Below, piece by piece: positions 7,216 to 15,600 of a stretch of 38,796 nt of DNA (the first letter of the stretch is position 1; the number at the start of each line of letters is the position of its first letter). The notes under the pieces were generated by a model. The model did not search any database. It saw only the letters and a list, made by a program, of their open reading frames with translations, and had not been told where the DNA came from. The stretch comes from Clostridia bacterium (GTDB taxonomy: Bacteria > Bacillota > Clostridia > Oscillospirales > CAG-272): contig JAFVRG010000017.1 in assembly GCA_017504405.1 (NCBI GenBank), forward strand, positions 1 to 38,796, read 5' to 3'. The translations under genes and the position numbers were made by a program.

Positions 7216-8190
7216 GTGGATAAAAAACCGCTGATTTCAATAATAGTTCCCGTCTATAATGCGGAAAAATATCTTAAAGCGACGGTTGACAGCCTTTTGT
7301 GTCAGAGCTACGAATATATTGAGATTATTTTGGTTGACGACGGCTCGTCCGACAGCTCACCTGCAATTTGCGATGAATACGCACAAATGGATAGCCGTGT
7401 ACGTGTTATTCATAAGCCAAACGGCGGCGTTTCCTCTGCTCGTAATGCGGCGTTGGATATAGCTAACGGTGTTTATGTTGGCTTTTGCGACAGTGACGAT
7501 ACGGTAGAGCCAAGCACCTACGAGCTGATGCTTGACAACCTCATGCGTGAAGGGGCGGATATTTCGGTCTGCGGATTTAATTTTGTATACCCCGACAGAA
7601 AAGAAGAAAGCGCGGGTGGTGAGAGTGTTGTACTTTACGGCAAGAATGCGCTGTCATCTATGCTCATCGGAAAGCATTTTGAGGGACATCTATGGGATAA
7701 GCTCTTTTCCAGAACGCTGATAGGTGATATCAGAATGGCAGAGGATATACAGGTGTACGAGGATATGCTGTTCGTTTTCTCTGTTATGATGAATGCCGAG
7801 CGTGTCGTTTATGACCCCACCCCCTGTTACAATTACTATATGCGTGAAGACAGTGCTTGCCATACACCTATGAACAAAAAGCAGGCGAGCGCACACCGTG
7901 CCTGCGAGAGAATGATGGAAATGGCAAAGGCGTGCGGACGCACCGAGCTTTTCCCCTGTATAGATGCGGTAACTGTGGTTTGCAACGTACGGTACGTCTC
8001 AAGGATGAGCTACAATAAAGAGGGTAGAAAAGAGTTTGCAAAATTTGCAAAGAAAAACATACGCAAGCATTTGAACCGAAGGAGCCTTTCGCTTTTGTCA
8101 GGAATGATGAAGGTCCGTGCTTTGCTTGCTTCGTTTTCCCTGCACCTTTACTATCCGATTCAAAGGCTTTTAAAAAAGAACTATATGTAA
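7216..8190 (+). CDS. Family 2 glycosyltransferase
   Basis: Predicted GT-A inverting glycosyltransferase of about 324 residues, transferring a sugar from a nucleotide-sugar to a cell-surface glycan or lipid carrier. The N-terminal GT2 domain starts with PLISIIVPVYNAEKYLK, then the nucleotide-binding VDDGSSD (about residues 41-47), KPNGGVSSARNAAL, and the metal-binding CDSDD (about residue 95). The C-terminal part has no membrane helices. I chose the GTG at 7216 because GGAGA lies 6 bases before it; the upstream ATG at 7168 lies inside the promoter. Monocistronic, ending at a hairpin shared with the facing gene. Acceptor and donor cannot be told. Confidence 0.88.
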   Translation: MDKKPLISIIVPVYNAEKYLKATVDSLLCQSYEYIEIILVDDGSSDSSPAICDEYAQMDSRVRVIHKPNGGVSSARNAALDIANGVYVGFCDSDDTVEPSTYELMLDNLMREGADISVCGFNFVYPDRKEESAGGESVVLYGKNALSSMLIGKHFEGHLWDKLFSRTLIGDIRMAEDIQVYEDMLFVFSVMMNAERVVYDPTPCYNYYMREDSACHTPMNKKQASAHRACERMMEMAKACGRTELFPCIDAVTVVCNVRYVSRMSYNKEGRKEFAKFAKKNIRKHLNRRSLSLLSGMMKVRALLASFSLHLYYPIQRLLKKNYM

Positions 8191-8215
8191 AAAAGGGCTT
8201 TGACAGCCCTTTTTT
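8189..8215. terminator. Bidirectional terminator between convergent genes
   Basis: aaaaaagggct (8189-8199) pairs with agccctttttt (8205-8215) around ttgac. It overlaps the stop codons of both the glycosyltransferase gene and the DUF4830 gene and serves both directions. Confidence 0.85.
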
Positions 8216-8690
8216 ACTTGGTTAATCCGTGAACAAATCCAAACGGGTCGGCGGAGCAGATGTCTGCGGCAATGACCTTGTTTTTATAAATGATGAGGTT
8301 AGCGTAAACCTTGCCCTCATAGCCCTGATAGTTGGTTACCTCGTACGTATAACGGGTAACCTTCTTTTTTGTGTATCTGCCTATGTCAAGGCCCTGGGAT
8401 TTCTGTATCTCATTGTATCCGAGCAAAACTCTGTCAAGCTCGGAGGGGATAGTAAACTGTCCGATTTCAACGGCGTCCCCTGAAACCTCCCAGCCAAAGG
8501 AAGCAAGAAAGTTCTTTCTGTCCTCCTCAGTCTTTATTTTTGAATAATTAACCGTTTCAACGCTCTCCGCCGAGGCGCTGACCGTACCTGCGGGCTCGAT
8601 GAAAAACATAAGAGCCAACAAAACGGCAACCGACACCGCAATTACGGAAAAGAATTTAAGCGTGCTCGCCCTCATCGAATAAATAAACAT
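8214..8690 (-). CDS. DUF4830 domain protein with N-terminal membrane anchor
   Basis: 158 residues. One hydrophobic segment (about 12-33) forms a signal anchor or signal peptide, leaving the rest outside the membrane. The body matches my recollection of DUF4830: LASFGWEVSG, then EIGQFTIPSELD, a KSQGLDIGRYTKKKVTRYTY stretch and the end YKNKVIAADICSADPFGFVHGL. The function of this Clostridia family is unknown. GGAG lies 8 bases before the ATG. Its stop overlaps the shared terminator. No partner gene is evident. Confidence 0.75.
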   Translation of the reverse strand: MFIYSMRASTLKFFSVIAVSVAVLLALMFFIEPAGTVSASAESVETVNYSKIKTEEDRKNFLASFGWEVSGDAVEIGQFTIPSELDRVLLGYNEIQKSQGLDIGRYTKKKVTRYTYEVTNYQGYEGKVYANLIIYKNKVIAADICSADPFGFVHGLTK

Positions 8691-8758
8691 ATTAAATCTC
8701 CTGTGATTGACTTCGCTAAATCCTATTCCGCAGCTGATAAATTTAGAACAAGTATAAG

Positions 8759-8793
8759 AAAAAATGAAGGAACAAAAAATTGCTCCTTCATTT
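8759..8793 (-). terminator. Terminator of the CBM9-like lipoprotein gene
   Basis: aaatgaagga (8762-8771) pairs with tccttcattt (8784-8793); on the minus strand a T-run follows. It lies just beyond the stop at 8800. Confidence 0.75.
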
Positions 8794-8799
8794 ATGAGT

Positions 8800-10593
8800 T
8801 TATTCGATTACGGGTTCTTCTTCGTAATTAACTACCGTTATAACGCTGAAGGAATCGTAATGGGTCTGACAGCCTGCGGTTGTACATCCCTTGTTGCCCT
8901 TGCCATAGAGGTTAGCAACACGCTTTGTAGATTCTTCCAGATCAATGAAGTAGGGAGCAGGGTCGCCCTCGGTGGTAAGAAGACCGGTGAAGCGGTCGTT
9001 TATTTGGATACCGAAGGTGAGCTTGAACAAATCGTTGTTAGCAGCCCAATAGTCGCCTACGGTAGCATATTTGCCGTCGTCTGTTCCCACAAAGTTGTCG
9101 GTTACGTAGCTGTTGATGTCGAATACAAGACCGATTACGTATCCTACGTTCTTTTCATTAGCATCGTAGAGCTCCTTGGAGAAGGATGCGCTTTCACTGT
9201 CAAGGTCTGCAACCGAGAGATACTGAAGCTGAGGAGCTGTTGCGGGCTCAGCATTTCTCAAGTTAATTCTGCCCTTTCTGTCGATTACGAGAGTTCTGAG
9301 GCAGGTCTCGGAGGTCGTATTCTGAACGTCAACCGTTCCGTTAGCTGCGTTAGACATGGGGAGGTCAACCTTTGAGCCGAAGAGGAAACGGAACTCGATT
9401 CCGTCTCCTGCAGCAAAGAAGTTGCCGGGACGGTTGGCGGGGTCGCTCTCTATGAGCTCATGGTCTCTGTCGGAGGGGTAGAAGGGTGTGTCGTCACGAA
9501 TTACTATGTACATATAGAGCTTCGAGCCGTCATAGGTGACGAAGGTGTGCTCGTCAAGCTGAATATCCCAGGTTCCGAGGTCGGAATTACCGGTGAATTT
9601 GTTGGTAGTAGCAGGTGTATGAGTGGTGCCGTCAGCGTGCCATACGAGTCTGTTGTTGAACGTGTGTGCAAGCTTGAAGGTTCCGTTTTCCCAATCTATT
9701 CTGCTCGGATCTGAGCCGTAGGTTACGAACTCGTTTCCTAAGTCTGCATCATTGTACTTGGTATAATCGCTCGTGTCGGCATTCCATCTATCGGCAACGT
9801 TGAGGTTGAGAAGAGGATTTTCACCAACGGAGAATTCGTTTATGTATATAACAGCTCCCTCGGATTTGTAGCTTGCTCTTACAACGTAGCTCTTATCAAC
9901 TGCAGAACCGGTGAATACGGTTGCGCTTTCAGCTCCGCCTGCAAACGAGGTGGAGTTATAGCCTGTAACAACAAGCCAATTTTCAAACTCACCGAGAGCT
10001 GAGATAGGGGCAGTGGGTATGCTCAGAATAGAATCGCCTTCGTAAACCTTTATTTCATTTTCGAGAGTTACAGTGCTGTAATCGTTTGCTTTGTTTGCGT
10101 TTTGAGGGCTGTTTGCAAAAATGAGGGTGTCCTTGCCCGCAAGTATTTGTTCGGGGGTCAGTCTTTCCTTGAACTCATAGGTGTAGCCCTCATAGACAGA
10201 TCCGTTTGCATTTTGAAGACGAACTGTGTAAACCTCTTTGGGGAGATATTCAATATACACATCGGTCTCTTTGGTGATCTTCTGGGCGAGAGCCTCCTGA
10301 TATTTGGTCAGGTTTATTTTATATCCGTAATGCAGATCCTTGTAATCGTTGAGAGGTACAACGCTGTTACCCGATGTTACATTCCTCGTTTCAAGAACGT
10401 TTCCTGTCATCTGGTCAATAATTCTGACCTGATAACGCTGCTTCTGGGCAGACGTTGTGCTGGTAGTTGTGCTGGTGGTTGTTGTCGTCGTGGTGGTTGT
10501 TGATCCGTCTGAATCCTCGTCACAGGATACCAGGATAAATGACAGTACGGCTATCATCATCACAGCGAGCAATAGACTTAACAGTTTCTTCAT
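8800..10593 (-). CDS. Lipoprotein with Thr-rich linker and CBM9-like domain
   Basis: About 597 residues. An N-terminal signal peptide ends in the lipobox ILVSC, so the mature protein should be anchored to the outer face of the membrane through that cysteine. An acidic spacer and a linker of almost only Thr and Ser follow (about residues 31-49). The middle is beta-rich, with no catalytic signature. From about 280 to the end it resembles carbohydrate-binding family 9/DOMON-like folds (WDIQLDEHTFVTYDGSKLYMYIVIRDD, then GDGIEFRFLFG). A role in binding extracellular carbohydrate is likely but inferred. The start is the ATG at 10593, preceded by AAAGGAG; the longer frame begins upstream of that site. 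Alone between two terminators. Confidence 0.7.
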   Translation of the reverse strand: MKKLLSLLLAVMMIAVLSFILVSCDEDSDGSTTTTTTTTTSTTTSTTSAQKQRYQVRIIDQMTGNVLETRNVTSGNSVVPLNDYKDLHYGYKINLTKYQEALAQKITKETDVYIEYLPKEVYTVRLQNANGSVYEGYTYEFKERLTPEQILAGKDTLIFANSPQNANKANDYSTVTLENEIKVYEGDSILSIPTAPISALGEFENWLVVTGYNSTSFAGGAESATVFTGSAVDKSYVVRASYKSEGAVIYINEFSVGENPLLNLNVADRWNADTSDYTKYNDADLGNEFVTYGSDPSRIDWENGTFKLAHTFNNRLVWHADGTTHTPATTNKFTGNSDLGTWDIQLDEHTFVTYDGSKLYMYIVIRDDTPFYPSDRDHELIESDPANRPGNFFAAGDGIEFRFLFGSKVDLPMSNAANGTVDVQNTTSETCLRTLVIDRKGRINLRNAEPATAPQLQYLSVADLDSESASFSKELYDANEKNVGYVIGLVFDINSYVTDNFVGTDDGKYATVGDYWAANNDLFKLTFGIQINDRFTGLLTTEGDPAPYFIDLEESTKRVANLYGKGNKGCTTAGCQTHYDSFSVITVVNYEEEPVIE

Positions 10594-10758
10594 AGTGGTT
10601 ATACTCCTTTGTGAAAATTTCAAGGGTGAAGATTCCCTTGGTTATATTTAACAAGAAAAGCAATGCAAAATCAAGTTTTTTTGTGATAAAAGTCAAAATA
10701 TAACAAAAAACCAAAAAAAGAAGTAAACATATATCAAAAATCAAATCAAAACAAAATA

Positions 10759-10782
10759 AAAAAGACCCTCACGGGTCTTTTT
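10759..10782 (-). terminator. Terminator of the 77-residue membrane protein gene
   Basis: aaaaagaccc (10759-10768) pairs with gggtcttttt (10773-10782) around a 4-nt loop; on the minus strand a T-run follows. It is 12 bases past the stop at 10795. Confidence 0.85.
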
Positions 10783-10794
10783 CTTGCTACTCTG

Positions 10795-11028
10795 TTAGTC
10801 TATCCACCAGATTTTGCCGCTCGCAAAGAGACAAATGAGGTCGATGAGCCACATAAACGGAATACCGATTATGATAAGCGCTACTGCAAGGACTGCACCG
10901 AGGATGTTTTCCTTTGCAAGGCTGCGGACAACTCTGAATACGTTCCAGAAAATGTCCAGACCGGGGATTGCCAGAATAAGCTTGATAATGAGCGGAAGGT
11001 TTTCAACCGATTTAATCAACTGTTTCAT
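10795..11028 (-). CDS. Small conserved membrane protein, function unknown
   Basis: 77 residues with two hydrophobic stretches: LPLIIKLILAIPGLDIFWNV (about 11-30) and ILGAVLAVALIIIGIPFMWL (about 42-61), ending GKIWWID. The pattern resembles small uncharacterised membrane proteins of Clostridia that share an IPFxWLIDxIC segment, but I know no function. GGAG lies 8 bases before the ATG, and a near-consensus promoter and clear terminator bracket it, so it is a real single-gene unit. Confidence 0.7.
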   Translation of the reverse strand: MKQLIKSVENLPLIIKLILAIPGLDIFWNVFRVVRSLAKENILGAVLAVALIIIGIPFMWLIDLICLFASGKIWWID

Positions 11029-11059
11029 AATTATCTCCTTTAAGTATTACTTTAATTTC

Positions 11060-11089
11060 ATTATACATTAAAAATATGAAATTTGTCAA
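11060..11089 (-). promoter_or_regulatory. Promoter of the 77-residue membrane protein gene
   Basis: Minus strand TTGACA (11089-11084), 18-bp spacer, TATAAT (11065-11060). It overlaps the last codons of the upstream DUF2156 gene. No terminator separates the two, so read-through is also possible. Confidence 0.75.
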
Positions 11090-11958
11090 TCCCTTTTTTT
11101 GAGCTTTGCGGAAAATTTTTCTACAAGTGAGAATGGCTGATATGAGAGCTTCGATTTGCGCAGACCCTCGTCACCCGTGTCCTCCTCACGGTTGAGATAC
11201 AGTATTCCTTCGTGGGCAAAATGACGGGCAAATTCGCTGGCAATTACCTGATATGCGCCCGAGTAGGCAATATCCGCCTTTTCAATATGGGCATAGAGAG
11301 TATCGCCGACTGTCTCGCCAATCTCAAATGCGACGGGAGCGTCACCGACAAACAGACAAATTCCGAGCTGTCGGTAATCAGAGTAACGCTCTAAAACCTC
11401 ACAAACTATTTTTTGCTCAGCCTCGGCGGTATCACCGCCCTTTGCGTTTTCGGACAAACGCCTGTGAAGGGCGAGAACATTTTTTATATTATTATCGCAT
11501 ATTATTTCAACGTGAGCATCCGGATAGAGTCTTTTAAATTTATTGACGTGGTTTCTTTGCCCTGACAGCTTCTTGCCCGAATAGGTCTTGAAGCTGTCGG
11601 CGGTATATAGGTAGTCCTGCCAGGCTCTGTCGGAGGAAATCTCCGATAAGCAGAAGTGACCGCTCAATAATGAAATATCCGCCTCGCTTGCGTTTATCAG
11701 CAAAATTTCTCCCTCATCGCAAATCAGCTGTGATATGACTGCGACAGAACCTTCTCCGAGAGGGATGCTGTATGCAGGGCGTCCGAAATGATCAACACGG
11801 AAAACCAGAGTGTCTTTGAATATACAGTATTCGGTTGAGAAAAATTCTCTCCACATTACAGCCGTGCCGGGTGTGAAATCGCATATACGGCGAGGGTTGT
11901 TCTCTAAAAACGGTGATATTTTATCTAAATCTTCAATTGTCAGTCTTTTAAAATCCAT
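11086..11958 (-). CDS. DUF2156 / phosphatidylglycerol lysyltransferase-like protein
   Basis: About 290 residues with the double-GNAT fold pattern of DUF2156 proteins, related to the catalytic part of MprF-type aminoacyl-phosphatidylglycerol synthases. Family-like features include an N-terminal segment CDFTPGTAVMWREFF, KLSGQRNHVNKFKRLYPDAHVEII near the middle and a final LNREEDTGDEGLRKSKLSYQP segment. No membrane helices are present, unlike MprF, so it is a soluble acyl or aminoacyl transferase of unknown acceptor. The start is the ATG at 11958, preceded by GTGAGG; the longer frame passes through the promoter and into the divergent gene. Confidence 0.8.
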   Translation of the reverse strand: MDFKRLTIEDLDKISPFLENNPRRICDFTPGTAVMWREFFSTEYCIFKDTLVFRVDHFGRPAYSIPLGEGSVAVISQLICDEGEILLINASEADISLLSGHFCLSEISSDRAWQDYLYTADSFKTYSGKKLSGQRNHVNKFKRLYPDAHVEIICDNNIKNVLALHRRLSENAKGGDTAEAEQKIVCEVLERYSDYRQLGICLFVGDAPVAFEIGETVGDTLYAHIEKADIAYSGAYQVIASEFARHFAHEGILYLNREEDTGDEGLRKSKLSYQPFSLVEKFSAKLKKRD

Positions 11959-11976
11959 ATTTTTAACCTCACTCTT

Positions 11977-12005
11977 AGTATATTTTAAATCATTTGAGTT
12001 GTCAA
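11977..12005 (-). promoter_or_regulatory. Promoter of the DUF2156 gene
   Basis: Minus strand TTGACA (12005-12000), 17-bp spacer, TATACT (11982-11977), 18 bases before the start codon. The -35 lies next to the start region of the divergent protease gene, so the two may affect one another. Confidence 0.75.
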
Positions 12006-12017
12006 GGGGGTGTGCTT

Positions 12018-12638
12018 TTGAAATTTTTTGCGAGAGCCTTGCGTGTATTTCCTCTGATTTTGTTTCTGATAACCGTCCTTTGCCTTGGTGACGGACGGTT
12101 GGCGGTATCTTCACTCCTGCTCGTTTTTGCGCACGAGGTGGCTCATTGGCTCACTCTTCGGGTGCTGGGCGGCGGTGGCGGATTTTTTTCTGTTACGGGA
12201 GGGGTGTGCCTTTCGCAGAGCAGAGCGCTCTCATATCCCGCCGAGTTATGTATTCTGCTCGCAGGGCCTGTCGCCAATCTTTCTCTTGCGGTTGTATTTT
12301 ATTTCTTAGGAGAAAAAAACCTGTTTGCACAGAGTATGCTCCTTGGCGTATTCAATTTGCTTCCCGTGCGAATGCTCGACGGAGGGCGAGCACTTGAAAC
12401 GGTTTTGTCTGTTTTTCTGCCCCTGACAACTGCGGTTTCGGTTGCCGGGACCGTATCGGCGCTCACGTCATTTTCCCTTGTTATTTCATCTCTTTACATT
12501 GTTTTTCGCACGGGAGAGGGCGCATACCTTGTTTTTCTTTCGTTTTTGTGCTTTTTCGGACATCTTTTTGAGCCTGCAAGGAAAAATCTGCCAAAAATGA
12601 GCAAAAGAGAGGTAAAGCGAGAAAAACGGAGCATTTAA
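12018..12638 (+). CDS. M50 family intramembrane metalloprotease (SpoIVFB-like)
   Basis: About 206 residues and strongly hydrophobic. The zinc-binding motif is HEVAH in LLVFAHEVAHWLTL (near residue 40), and the second catalytic motif is NLLPVRMLDGGRALE (near 115-129), as in site-2 proteases and sporulation protease SpoIVFB. Four to six membrane segments are visible, then a basic tail KMSKREVKREKR. There are no CBS domains. Start is uncertain: the TTG at 12018 fits best, with AAGGGGG about 7 bases before it; a GTG at 12012 and a TTG at 11994 are also in frame. Substrate unknown; no spoIVFA-like gene is adjacent. No clear terminator separates it from the pot promoter. Confidence 0.8.
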   Translation: MKFFARALRVFPLILFLITVLCLGDGRLAVSSLLLVFAHEVAHWLTLRVLGGGGGFFSVTGGVCLSQSRALSYPAELCILLAGPVANLSLAVVFYFLGEKNLFAQSMLLGVFNLLPVRMLDGGRALETVLSVFLPLTTAVSVAGTVSALTSFSLVISSLYIVFRTGEGAYLVFLSFLCFFGHLFEPARKNLPKMSKREVKREKRSI

Positions 12639-12732
12639 AAGTTTAACTGAAATTTTTTTGGAAATTTTCGGGTTAAATCGTTTTTATCCGTGAAAAAAAT
12701 GAAATAAAAAGAAAAAAATATTGAAAAAACTA

Positions 12733-12761
12733 TTGCATTTTACGAAAGTATCTGCTATAAT
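12733..12761 (+). promoter_or_regulatory. Promoter of potABCD
   Basis: TTGCAT (12733-12738), 17-bp spacer, TATAAT (12756-12761), about 60 bases before the potA start. The leader shows no known riboswitch. Confidence 0.75.
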
Positions 12762-12825
12762 TCTACACGTATTTTACTTTGCTAAATTTTTTCTATTTTT
12801 ACCTTTAAGGAGATACGGCTTAAAA

Positions 12826-13959
12826 ATGAAAAAACTCGTTGAACTCAAAAACATTTCAAAGGAATTTGACGGAGAGCTTGTCCTCGACAATATCAACCTT
12901 GATATTATGGATAAGGAATTTGTTACCCTTCTTGGACCCTCGGGCTGCGGTAAGACCACGACACTTCGAATAATCGGCGGCTTTGTCACGCCTGACGAGG
13001 GCGACGTGATTTTTGACGGTGAGAGGATAAACGACCTGCCCCCCTACAAAAGGCAGGTAAATACCGTATTCCAGAAATACGCACTGTTCCCCCACCTAAA
13101 CGTGTTTGAAAACGTTGCGTTTGGTCTGAGGCTGAAAAAGCTCCCCGAGAAGGAGATTAACGAGCGTGTTATGAATATGCTCAAAACCGTTGCTCTTTCG
13201 GGCTTTGAGCGTAAGAACGTAACGCTCCTTTCGGGCGGTCAGCAGCAGAGAGTTGCTATTGCACGTGCGCTCATTAACGAGCCCCGTGTGCTTTTACTGG
13301 ACGAGCCTCTCGGCGCACTTGACCTCAAGCTCCGCAAGGATATGCAGAACGAGCTGAAAAACATACAGAAGCAGACAGGCATTACCTTTATATACGTAAC
13401 ACACGACCAGGAGGAGGCTCTCTCCATGTCTGATATCGTCGTGGTTATGGCTGACGGAAAAATTCAGCAGATAGGAACGCCTACTGATATTTATAACGAG
13501 CCTGTAAACGCATTCGTTGCCGATTTTATAGGCGAGAGTAATATAGTAGACGGCGTTATGCTTGAGGACAAGCGTGTGCGCTTCTCGGGCCACACCTTTG
13601 ACTGCCTTGACGGCGGCTTTGGCAAGAACGAGCCTGTTGACGTTGTTGTGCGTCCCGAGGACGTGGATGTTGTTTCCGAGGATAAGGGAATGCTCAAGGG
13701 CGTTGTTACCGCAATAACCTTCAAGGGCGTTCATTATGAAATAATTGTAGACATCGGCGGCTTCAAGTGGATGATTCAGTCCACCGATTACGTTGATATA
13801 GATGCGAAAATCGGTCTTTATATAGAGCCTGACGCTATTCATATAATGAAAAAGTCCGAGTATTCGGGACAGTTCGGCGACTATTCCTCGTTCAGCGAGG
13901 AGTTCGACGAGCTCGACGTAGTTCCCGACGAGGACGGCGAGGAGGATGCGGATGAATAA
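12826..13959 (+). CDS. potA: Spermidine/putrescine ABC transporter ATP-binding protein
   Basis: ATPase of a polyamine importer, about 377 residues. Walker A is GPSGCGKTT (about 39-47), followed by the Q-loop near [13 protein letters not shown], the signature LSGGQQQR, Walker [14 protein letters not shown] and the switch histidine in [10 protein letters not shown]. The C-terminal part (about 240-350) is the TOBE regulatory domain. The last 20 residues are very acidic. The ATG at 12826 gives the normal PotA N terminus; AAGGAG lies 13-14 bases upstream, a long spacing. The end overlaps potB by 8 bases. Together with potB, potC and potD it forms a complete importer. Confidence 0.95.
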   Translation: MKKLVELKNISKEFDGELVLDNINLDIMDKEFVTLLGPSGCGKTTTLRIIGGFVTPDEGDVIFDGERINDLPPYKRQVNTVFQKYALFPHLNVFENVAFGLRLKKLPEKEINERVMNMLKTVALSGFERKNVTLLSGGQQQRVAIARALINEPRVLLLDEPLGALDLKLRKDMQNELKNIQKQTGITFIYVTHDQEEALSMSDIVVVMADGKIQQIGTPTDIYNEPVNAFVADFIGESNIVDGVMLEDKRVRFSGHTFDCLDGGFGKNEPVDVVVRPEDVDVVSEDKGMLKGVVTAITFKGVHYEIIVDIGGFKWMIQSTDYVDIDAKIGLYIEPDAIHIMKKSEYSGQFGDYSSFSEEFDELDVVPDEDGEEDADE

Positions 13960-14788
13960 AAAATCTCTTATGCGTTCCTTGCCCGTAATACCGAACCTTG
14001 TTTGGGGTATAATCTTTATAGTTTTACCGCTTGTGTTCGTTTTGTATTATGCGTTCACCGATTTTGACGGCAATTTCACCTTTGCCAACATTATCGGCCT
14101 TAGCGATTATGCGCAGACGTTTCTTTTGTCCGTCAGTATGTCGGTAATAGCTACGGTTATATGCGTTTTAGTGGCATACCCTATGGCTTATTTCATATCG
14201 AAGGCGGGTCCCCAAAAGGGTAAAATTCTTTTGTTCCTCGTTCTTATCCCTATGTGGATAAACCTGCTTATCCGTACTTATTCTATGATGGCAATTCTCG
14301 ACGACGAGGGCTTTCTCAACAGCATACTCACGGCGTTGCATATGGGAACTGTCCGTATAGTAGGCACGAAGGGTGCTGTTATATTCGGTATAGTTTACGA
14401 TTTCTTCCCCTATATGGTGCTTCCTATTTATACTGTAATGAGCAAGCTTGACAAGAGCCTGATTGAGGCATCCTCCGACCTCGGTTGCAGTAAAATACAG
14501 ACTCTGTTCCGTGTAATTCTGCCCCTGACGAAGTCGGGAATTATATCCGGCGTAACTATGGTTTTCGTTCCCTCAATCAGCACCTTCTACATTTCGCAGA
14601 AGCTTGGCGGCGGTACGTTTGATCTCATAGGTGATACGATAGAGCGTCAGTTCTCCAACCCCACGACCTACAATATAGGAGCGGCAATATCGCTCGTAAT
14701 GATGGTGCTTATCCTTCTCTCCCTCTTTATTATGAACAAGTTTGCAGGGGATGATACCGATGAGGCGAAGGGAGGTATGATGCCGTGA
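13952..14788 (+). CDS. potB: Spermidine/putrescine ABC transporter permease
   Basis: About 278 residues with six predicted membrane helices. The EAA loop, which docks onto PotA, reads [21 protein letters not shown] (about residues 172-192). The N terminus [20 protein letters not shown] is the typical first helix of PotB. Start at the ATG at 13952, which has GGAGG at proper spacing; an ATG two codons earlier overlaps that site. The potA overlap and the GTGA overlap with potC indicate translational coupling. Confidence 0.93.
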   Translation: MNKKSLMRSLPVIPNLVWGIIFIVLPLVFVLYYAFTDFDGNFTFANIIGLSDYAQTFLLSVSMSVIATVICVLVAYPMAYFISKAGPQKGKILLFLVLIPMWINLLIRTYSMMAILDDEGFLNSILTALHMGTVRIVGTKGAVIFGIVYDFFPYMVLPIYTVMSKLDKSLIEASSDLGCSKIQTLFRVILPLTKSGIISGVTMVFVPSISTFYISQKLGGGTFDLIGDTIERQFSNPTTYNIGAAISLVMMVLILLSLFIMNKFAGDDTDEAKGGMMP

Positions 14789-15600
14789 AAATCTTTTCAA
14801 GATGCTATATGGCGCTCATATATATTATCCTCTATACGCCTATAATCGTACTTATGCTCATTTCCTTCAACGGCTCTGCTTCAACCGCATCTGTTGACGG
14901 CTTTTCGTTCCGTTGGTACGCAGAGCTTTTCTCTCGCAGCGACGTCTTCGACGCTCTGAAAAATTCGCTGATTATCGCAACCCTCTCTGCCGTTATATCT
15001 ACCGTTCTCGGCACAGCGGCGGCTGTGGGACTCGGCAAAATGCGCTCCCGTGCTATGAAAAATACGGTGGATACGATAAATAACATTCCTATGATGAACC
15101 CCGAAATAGTTGTGGGTATATCAATGATGCTTTTGTTCGTTGCCGTGTTCGCAATGTTCGGCGATACTATGACACTGGGCTTTGGCACGGTGCTTATTGC
15201 CCATATAACCTTTAATCTGCCGTACGTAATACTCAACGTAACGCCCAAGCTCCGTCAGCTTGATAAGCACCTGTCGGAGGCGGCGCTCGACCTCGGCTGT
15301 ACCCCCGTTCAGTCGTTTATAAAGGTAGAGCTGCCCAATATCATTTCGGGCGTAATCAGCGGATTTATTATGGCATTCACACTCTCGCTCGACGATTTTG
15401 TCATCACGTACTTTGTCAGCGGCGCTGAATTCCAGACTCTGCCCGTTCTTATTTATAACATAACCAAGAAGCCCGTGAAGCCTGATATTTATGCGCTGTT
15501 CACCCTTCTTATACTGACGATTTTCGTCCTTCTTATCATATCCAACGTCATTTCTGCAAGGGGTGACCGAAAGCTGAAAGGGGGCAAGGGTGTAAAATGA
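14785..15600 (+). CDS. potC: Spermidine/putrescine ABC transporter permease
   Basis: Partner permease of PotB, about 271 residues with six membrane helices. The EAA loop is EAALDLGCTPVQSFIKVELPN (about 165-185) and the typical PotC segment AFTLSLDDFVITYFVSG follows. It starts with GTG overlapping the potB TGA stop (GTGA); GGAGG lies 8-9 bases upstream. Its TGA overlaps the potD ATG in turn. Confidence 0.93.
   Translation: MKIFSRCYMALIYIILYTPIIVLMLISFNGSASTASVDGFSFRWYAELFSRSDVFDALKNSLIIATLSAVISTVLGTAAAVGLGKMRSRAMKNTVDTINNIPMMNPEIVVGISMMLLFVAVFAMFGDTMTLGFGTVLIAHITFNLPYVILNVTPKLRQLDKHLSEAALDLGCTPVQSFIKVELPNIISGVISGFIMAFTLSLDDFVITYFVSGAEFQTLPVLIYNITKKPVKPDIYALFTLLILTIFVLLIISNVISARGDRKLKGGKGVK

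Noticed and set aside
10457..10651. Valine-rich frame opposite the lipoprotein start
   Set aside because: It is the complement of the Thr-codon linker and signal peptide of the lipoprotein gene.
11994..12017. TTG at 11994 as start of the M50 protease gene
   Set aside because: It lacks a ribosome site and overlaps the promoter of the divergent gene; TTG at 12018 has AAGGGGG at proper spacing.
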